Assembly: GCA_029939035.1 (NCBI GenBank)
Contig: JAOZTS010000038.1
Span: forward strand, 1 to 9,986
DNA from: Candidatus Altimarinota bacterium
GTDB lineage: Bacteria; Patescibacteriota; Gracilibacteria; UBA1369; LOWO2-01-FULL-3
Length of the DNA: 9,986 bases
Direction of reading: 5' to 3'
Part shown: piece after piece, positions 7,144 to 9,986 of the stretch
Position numbering within the stretch: the stretch's first letter is position 1
Layout: the number at the start of each line of letters is the position of its first letter
Made by a program: the position numbers and the translations under genes
The notes under the pieces: model-generated
Database searches by the model: none
What the model was told of the DNA's origin: nothing
What the model saw: only the letters and a program-made list of their open reading frames with translations

Positions 7144-7172
7144 TTGACTATGCTGCTTAATCAGGGTATAGT
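7144..7172 (+). promoter_or_regulatory. Strong sigma70-type promoter upstream of kinase gene
   Basis: TTGACT (7144-7149) and TATAGT (7167-7172) are separated by exactly 17 bases, each one mismatch from the TTGACA/TATAAT consensus. Transcription would start near 7179, giving a leader of about 170 bases with two hairpins before the kinase ATG. It is the best promoter in the window. A 5-bp hairpin CAAGC/GCTTG (7131-7146) overlaps the -35 box and might be an operator or a weak end for the acylphosphatase transcript. Confidence 0.65.
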
Positions 7173-7226
7173 ATTCTGCCTTTTAAGTAAGGTAATTTGG
7201 CCAAGCCTTTCATATAAATAAGAGCT

Positions 7227-7259
7227 TCGCCAACGATGCTTGAAAGCATAGGCTGGCGA
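7227..7259. repeat. Two-part hairpin in kinase leader
   Basis: TCGCCA (7227-7232) pairs with TGGCGA (7254-7259), and inside it ATGCT (7236-7240) pairs with AGCAT (7245-7249) around a TGAA tetraloop. The two helices are joined by a small internal loop. No T-run follows (GAAAAACAAAC). It may be a leader RNA structure or a dispersed palindromic element; its right arm carries one copy of the 13-bp repeat that brackets the kinase gene. Confidence 0.55.
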
Positions 7260-7263
7260 GAAA
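7251..7263 (+). repeat. 13-bp inverted repeat, left copy
   Basis: GGCTGGCGAGAAA. Its exact reverse complement lies at 9470-9482, beyond the kinase stop, and the match is 14 of 15 if extended by two bases. The two copies enclose 2232 bases with the kinase gene inside and no transposase. No target-site duplication is visible next to them. Confidence 0.7.
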
Positions 7264-7274
7264 AACAAACAACA

Positions 7275-7302
7275 CCCCTTTTTTGGAATTATCCAAAAGG
7301 GG
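7275..7302. repeat. Long A/T-G/C hairpin 45 bases before kinase start
   Basis: CCCCTTTTTTGGA (7275-7287) pairs with TCCAAAAGGGG (7292-7302) with a two-base bulge and loop ATTA. On the plus strand it is followed by CAACAGATATATC, so it is not an intrinsic terminator for incoming transcripts. On the minus strand the sequence after the stem is T-rich. It could block, stabilise or regulate the kinase leader RNA. Confidence 0.55.
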
Positions 7303-7332
7303 CAACAGATATATCAAAAAACTTCAGAAAAC

Positions 7333-7344
7333 GGGAGAAGAGGA
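7333..7344 (+). promoter_or_regulatory. Shine-Dalgarno-like purine tract of kinase gene
   Basis: GGGAGAAGAGGA ends 3 bases before the ATG at 7348. GGGAG sits 10 bases before the start and AGAGGA 3 bases before it. This purine-rich ribosome-binding region is richer than that of almost every other gene here and supports the 7348 start, which also places the kinase fold about 18 residues in, as usual. Confidence 0.5.
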
Positions 7345-7347
7345 CAC

Positions 7348-9417
7348 ATGACTACGATAATCAGTGGAGACACCAGAATCGGAATGGTAATCAAAGGATA
7401 CGAAGTCCTAGAACCCCTCGGAGAAGGGGGGATGGGAGACGTGTACAAGGCAAAGCATCCAAAGTACGGATTCGCAGCAATTAAGTTTCTGAAGGCAGCT
7501 TTCGCTGACCAAAGAATCTTCGAAATCTTCAAAAAAAGGTTTGAGGTTGAAGGAAAAAACCTCATGAGGCTTCGGGGAACGACACACGTTGCGACCGTCT
7601 ACGACATCAGCGAAGAGGAGCCATACGCCATCATCACCGAGTACGTGGAGGGAGTTCCTTTCTCTGCGTGTCTCGAGAGTGAAGGGCTGTGGAACCCCGC
7701 ATCTCAGCTTCGACTCTTCGAGGTCGTAGTCAAGATGGCCAAAGCGCTGGTGACAGTCCATCGGGAGGACATTGTCCATCGAGACGTGAAGCCGGACAAT
7801 ATCATGATCAAGGATCCCGACGAGAAGTCCCTTGATCCACGGCTGATCGACTTCGGCATCTCCAAGGTGGAACCAGACGAGGGAGATGCGAGGTTGACGA
7901 TCGCGGCCTCAGCTGCCATGGGGTCTGTAATGACAGCAGCCCCCGAGCAGCTACGAGGACACATGGACATCGGTCCCACCGCCGACATCTACGCGCTGGG
8001 CATCATCGCCCACATGATCTTCAACAAGGGAAAGCACCTCTATGGGTCTGAAAAAGACCTCAAGGGGCAAACCCAGGTCGAAGCGATCATGTGGGCAACT
8101 GGCCTGGCAGAAGATGAGAAGCGGACAAAGGAGGCACTGGAGGAGATAGACCCAAGGGTGGCCAAAGTGATCGGGCCCTGTATCAGGGCCTATCCCCTAG
8201 ATCGAACCCAGACAATGGAGGAGGTTCACAGCCGGTTCGCAAAGCTCTACCTGGAGCTTCTGATGGAGCAGCAGACCAAGTCTGCAGCTCCCACCGCGGC
8301 GGTTCCCATCTTGGACGAAAAGGATCTCGATCCTAAGCCGAGACTTGAGTCCAAAACGAAGCCACCCATCCCCGAAACCATTTACGGTATGCCAACGAAT
8401 CCGGGAGTTACGACTCCACCGGACACCGGGGACGAAACCGTGAGAAACCTGGTCCCTCCAACTTTCGAGAAGGAGGACGAGCTCGACGCTGCAACCCCCG
8501 TGGAGGATTTCGAAGAACCGGAAACCACGGAGCCCATCGCAACCAACGAGGAGGAAAGCAAACGGAAAGTCTGGCTCATCATCGGAGCGTGCATCGCAGG
8601 TGCCATCGCCACAGCGGCGCTTGGCCTCGCGGTCGCACAATACAACGCTCCGAAGGAGGCAACTGGCGAATACGCCAAAGCTCCTCCGATGAAGCAGAAG
8701 GTGAAGGACGCGAAAACCCACGTCATGAAGCGGATCGTGAAAAAACAGCCGGTCATGAGGCCTCGGTCCAGACCGGTGAAAAAAATCACGCTTCCGCCTC
8801 CCCGACGAGTGGTCAAGCAACCCAAGCCCAAAACCCTCAACCCCTGCAAACGAAAGAAAGGAGAAGAGCCTTCCCGTAAATGCGTGAAGCATCACTGCAA
8901 ACGCAAACGCGGAACCCGTCCCTCGGACAAGTGTATCTACTTGCAGTTCGAGAGGGCGCAGATTACGTGCGGTAAGGAGAGCTACTTCCGAAAGATTTTC
9001 GACGAGCATCCGGGCCGCATGGTTCAGTGCTTGGCGAAATACGCCGAGGATCTTCGTGGATACCAGTACGACGACTTCGACAGTGTCGCGCTGGCAGTTC
9101 TCTTTGTGCAGGAAGTGCGCACGCACTACTGTTTCACGAAGCGGATCAGGGTGTGCGACAAAAGACACCCCAATAGCTACGCGAAGAGAAATCTCCTACA
9201 CGGTGTGTGCGGATCTATGCACATGCGCATCTACGCAGCCGGTACCAGATGGAAGCAGAGCTACTTAGGCTTCATGGGTAAGCCCAAGACCGACAAGATC
9301 AAGGGCTGGCTCAAAGAAAAGGCCAGGGTAGCCCGCACAAAGAGGATCCGCACCCAATGGGTTCTCAACATCCGCAAAAAATTCCCCCGTGCAACAAAGT
9401 GTCTCGATAGACCGTAA
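7348..9417 (+). CDS. Transmembrane Ser/Thr protein kinase with novel Cys-rich C-terminal domain
   Basis: A 689-residue bacterial Hanks-type kinase. The cytoplasmic kinase domain (about 18-300) has the glycine loop GEGGMG at 25-30, AIK with catalytic K46, E68, HRDVKPDN at 144-151, DFG at 168-170, APE at 198-200 and D213, so it should be active. The activation segment has GSVMTAAPEQ in place of the common GTxxYMxPEQ. A Pro/Glu/Thr-rich linker (310-405) leads to a membrane helix (about 408-430), then a Lys/Arg/Pro-rich stalk (435-495). The C-terminal domain is basic with ten Cys (500, 512, 517, 529, 541, 561, 595, 603, 621, 685). There are no PASTA, WD, TPR or other sensor repeats I recognise. 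The gene is distinctly GC-rich (55% in 7741-7800, 68% in 8581-8640) and uses CGG, GGC and CTC more than its neighbours, suggesting acquisition. It has its own promoter and leader and is bracketed by inverted repeats. Confidence 0.93.
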   Translation: MTTIISGDTRIGMVIKGYEVLEPLGEGGMGDVYKAKHPKYGFAAIKFLKAAFADQRIFEIFKKRFEVEGKNLMRLRGTTHVATVYDISEEEPYAIITEYVEGVPFSACLESEGLWNPASQLRLFEVVVKMAKALVTVHREDIVHRDVKPDNIMIKDPDEKSLDPRLIDFGISKVEPDEGDARLTIAASAAMGSVMTAAPEQLRGHMDIGPTADIYALGIIAHMIFNKGKHLYGSEKDLKGQTQVEAIMWATGLAEDEKRTKEALEEIDPRVAKVIGPCIRAYPLDRTQTMEEVHSRFAKLYLELLMEQQTKSAAPTAAVPILDEKDLDPKPRLESKTKPPIPETIYGMPTNPGVTTPPDTGDETVRNLVPPTFEKEDELDAATPVEDFEEPETTEPIATNEEESKRKVWLIIGACIAGAIATAALGLAVAQYNAPKEATGEYAKAPPMKQKVKDAKTHVMKRIVKKQPVMRPRSRPVKKITLPPPRRVVKQPKPKTLNPCKRKKGEEPSRKCVKHHCKRKRGTRPSDKCIYLQFERAQITCGKESYFRKIFDEHPGRMVQCLAKYAEDLRGYQYDDFDSVALAVLFVQEVRTHYCFTKRIRVCDKRHPNSYAKRNLLHGVCGSMHMRIYAAGTRWKQSYLGFMGKPKTDKIKGWLKEKARVARTKRIRTQWVLNIRKKFPRATKCLDRP
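8839..8940 (+). repeat. Tandem 17-residue Cys repeat in kinase ectodomain
   Basis: Residues 498-514 (NPCKRKKGEEPSRKCVK) and 515-531 (HHCKRKRGTRPSDKCIY) align without gaps: C-K-R-K-[KR]-G-x-x-P-S-x-K-C in both, with Cys pairs 12 residues apart. The DNA units are 51 bases each and have diverged at many third positions, so the duplication is old or is under protein-level selection. It could be a pair of disulfide loops or metal-binding knuckles. Confidence 0.75.
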
Positions 9418-9454
9418 GGTAAATCGGGCCGCTCCCCACGCAGCACAACAACAA

Positions 9455-9485
9455 GTTGGCTGCGCACTCTTTCTCGCCAGCCAAC
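9455..9485. repeat. Hairpin downstream of kinase gene
   Basis: GTTGGCTG (9455-9462) is the exact reverse complement of CAGCCAAC (9478-9485), with GCG/CGC able to extend the stem across a bulge. On the plus strand it is followed by TTCCAAAAATT, not a clean T-run, so it is at best a weak end signal for the kinase transcript. Its right arm overlaps the right copy of the 13-bp repeat. Confidence 0.5.
9470..9482 (-). repeat. 13-bp inverted repeat, right copy
   Basis: TTTCTCGCCAGCC on the plus strand, the exact reverse complement of 7251-7263. It lies 53 bases after the kinase stop and just before the rplT terminator. Confidence 0.7.
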
Positions 9486-9489
9486 TTCC

Positions 9490-9510
9490 AAAAATTCTCC
9501 TCCGGAGAAT
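9490..9510 (-). terminator. Intrinsic terminator of rplT
   Basis: Read on the minus strand: ATTCTCC, loop GGA, GGAGAAT, then TTTT. The 7-bp perfect stem with a U-run lies 23 bases past the rplT stop. This is the only textbook rho-independent terminator in the window. On the plus strand the stem is followed by CTCAAAATT, so it is one-directional. Confidence 0.75.
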
Positions 9511-9532
9511 CTCAAAATTAGTTCAAATCGAT

Positions 9533-9880
9533 CTACTTCATCGCAGTTTCAACCACAGCTTTAAAAGCCTTTGGTTCATGAATCGCAAGTTCAGCAAGCA
9601 TTTTTCGGTTTAGCTCAATACCCTTCTTTGTCATGCCATCAATCAGTCTGCTATAAGCAACTCCCTGTGCTCTGCAAGCAGCATTGATACGTGCAATCCA
9701 AAGTCGTCTAAATTCTCTTTTTCGAGTACGACGATGTGTATAAGCATGCAGTCCAGCTTTCATAACTGCATTTTTGGCCTGTCTAAAGGTTTTGCTTCTT
9801 AGGCCTCTGTAACCTTTGGCTGCCTTGACTACTTTGCGGTGCCTACGGTGGGCGTTTTCGCCACTTTTTACCCTTGTCAT
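9533..9880 (-). CDS. rplT: 50S ribosomal protein L20 (bL20)
   Basis: A 115-residue ribosomal protein that binds 23S rRNA early in large-subunit assembly. The sequence is a close match to L20 throughout: MTRVKSG start, [18 protein letters not shown], a basic middle [21 protein letters not shown], then [24 protein letters not shown]. The length is normal, slightly under the common 117-120. No Shine-Dalgarno site precedes the ATG; the leader is A/T-only except for the last two bases (TTTAATTAAAATACC). Another leftward gene ends 23 bases upstream, as expected for the infC-rpmI-rplT order. A 7-bp stem plus U-run terminator follows the stop, so rplT is the last gene of its transcript. L20 represses its own operon in E. 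coli by binding mRNA; nothing in the 23-base spacer shows that here. Confidence 0.97.
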   Translation of the reverse strand: MTRVKSGENAHRRHRKVVKAAKGYRGLRSKTFRQAKNAVMKAGLHAYTHRRTRKREFRRLWIARINAACRAQGVAYSRLIDGMTKKGIELNRKMLAELAIHEPKAFKAVVETAMK

Positions 9881-9903
9881 GGTATTTTAATTAAATTTGT
9901 AAA

Positions 9904-9986
9904 TTATTTTGTCTCTGCGACCTCTTCAACTTTTTCGACTTTTTCTACAACCTCCTCTTTCTTCGCCTTTGCCGGTGCTTTTTTCC
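9904..9986 (-). CDS. C-terminal tail of unidentified leftward gene (infC or rpmI by context)
   Basis: Only the last 26 codons and TAA are in the window. They read KKAPAKAKKEEVVEKVEK followed by VEEVAETK, a Lys/Ala/Glu/Val-rich tail with no fold-specific motif. The even use of Lys and Glu codons, the in-frame stop and the 23-base spacing to rplT argue for a real gene. The position just upstream of rplT is usually rpmI (L35), but L35 normally ends in a basic core, so this would be an added tail. A C-terminal extension of IF-3 (infC) is equally possible. The product cannot be decided from this fragment. Confidence 0.65.
   Translation of the reverse strand, partial: KKAPAKAKKEEVVEKVEKVEEVAETK

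Noticed and set aside
7096..7221. TGA of acylphosphatase read through as Gly (genetic code 25), adding 40 codons to TAA at 7219
   Set aside because: The enzyme is complete at 90 residues, and full-length conserved genes in the window (rny, VanW, holB, ricT, rplT) contain no in-frame TGA, as they would if TGA encoded Gly.
7101..7246. 9-bp inverted repeat CTTTCAAGC / GCTTGAAAG and 8-bp direct repeat CCAAGCCT (7130, 7201) in the kinase upstream spacer
   Set aside because: Short and widely spaced. The first partner is already used by a better local hairpin, so neither supports a distinct element.
8197..9168. 323-codon open frame on the minus strand opposite the kinase gene
   Set aside because: It is rich in His, Arg, Phe and Leu with no recognisable domain and lies fully antisense to a gene with clear kinase motifs. 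GC-rich coding DNA often leaves such a complementary frame open.
9455..9485. Integron attC-like recombination site after the kinase gene (GTT...AAC ends)
   Set aside because: The core triplets do not fit GTTRRRY or RYYYAAC (C where a purine is needed), the order of the ends is reversed for an attC, and there is no integrase.
1..9986. tRNA, rRNA, CRISPR array, phage or transposase genes
   Set aside because: No T-loop-like GGTTCGA context with a cloverleaf, no regularly spaced repeats, and no frame with recombinase or phage structural motifs was seen.

Overview
The window reads as chromosomal bacterial DNA of moderate to low GC (hand counts of single 60-base lines gave 33-48% outside one gene). 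It carries ordinary housekeeping genes and one gene that looks unlike the rest. Genes mostly lack Shine-Dalgarno sites and start right after A/T-rich stretches. Arg AGA, Gly GGA and Ile ATA codons are frequent. The gene set (RNase Y, YtxH, VanW, RicT, delta', cyclophilin, L20) would fit a Patescibacteria/CPR-type or Firmicutes-like lineage. I lean to the former, but no marker here settles it. The standard bacterial code fits: full-length conserved genes contain no in-frame TGA.

Layout. 1-3534 (+) is a compact cell-envelope/RNA-decay run: the 3' part of rny (RNase Y), a small YtxH-type membrane protein, and a large VanW-domain protein overlapping it by 8 bases. 3537-6062 (-) is a second run, read right to left: holB (DNA polymerase III delta'), ricT (PSP1/YaaT family) and a membrane-anchored TPR protein, with gaps of 3 and 9 bases. 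The two runs converge with only 2 bases between stop codons. A 131-base divergent spacer with GC-rich palindromes separates holB from a rightward pair: a membrane-anchored cyclophilin (6194-6826) and an acylphosphatase (6826-7098), which overlap in TAATG.

7099-7347 is a 249-base spacer with a good sigma70-type promoter and two hairpins. It leads into a 689-residue transmembrane Ser/Thr kinase (7348-9417). This gene is visibly more GC-rich, has an SD-like leader, and carries an unrecognised basic, cysteine-rich C-terminal domain with a tandem 17-residue Cys repeat. A perfect 13-bp inverted repeat (7251-7263 and 9470-9482) brackets it. The right edge is leftward rplT (L20) with its own terminator, preceded by the charged C-terminal tail of another leftward gene, probably infC or rpmI by context.

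Functional links. RNase Y and RicT act together in B. subtilis, where RicT belongs to the Y-complex that modulates RNase Y, so finding both within 3 kb is suggestive. holB-ricT is the same neighbour pair as in Firmicutes. The kinase is the best candidate for something undescribed: a one-protein transmembrane receptor whose sensor domain I cannot assign.
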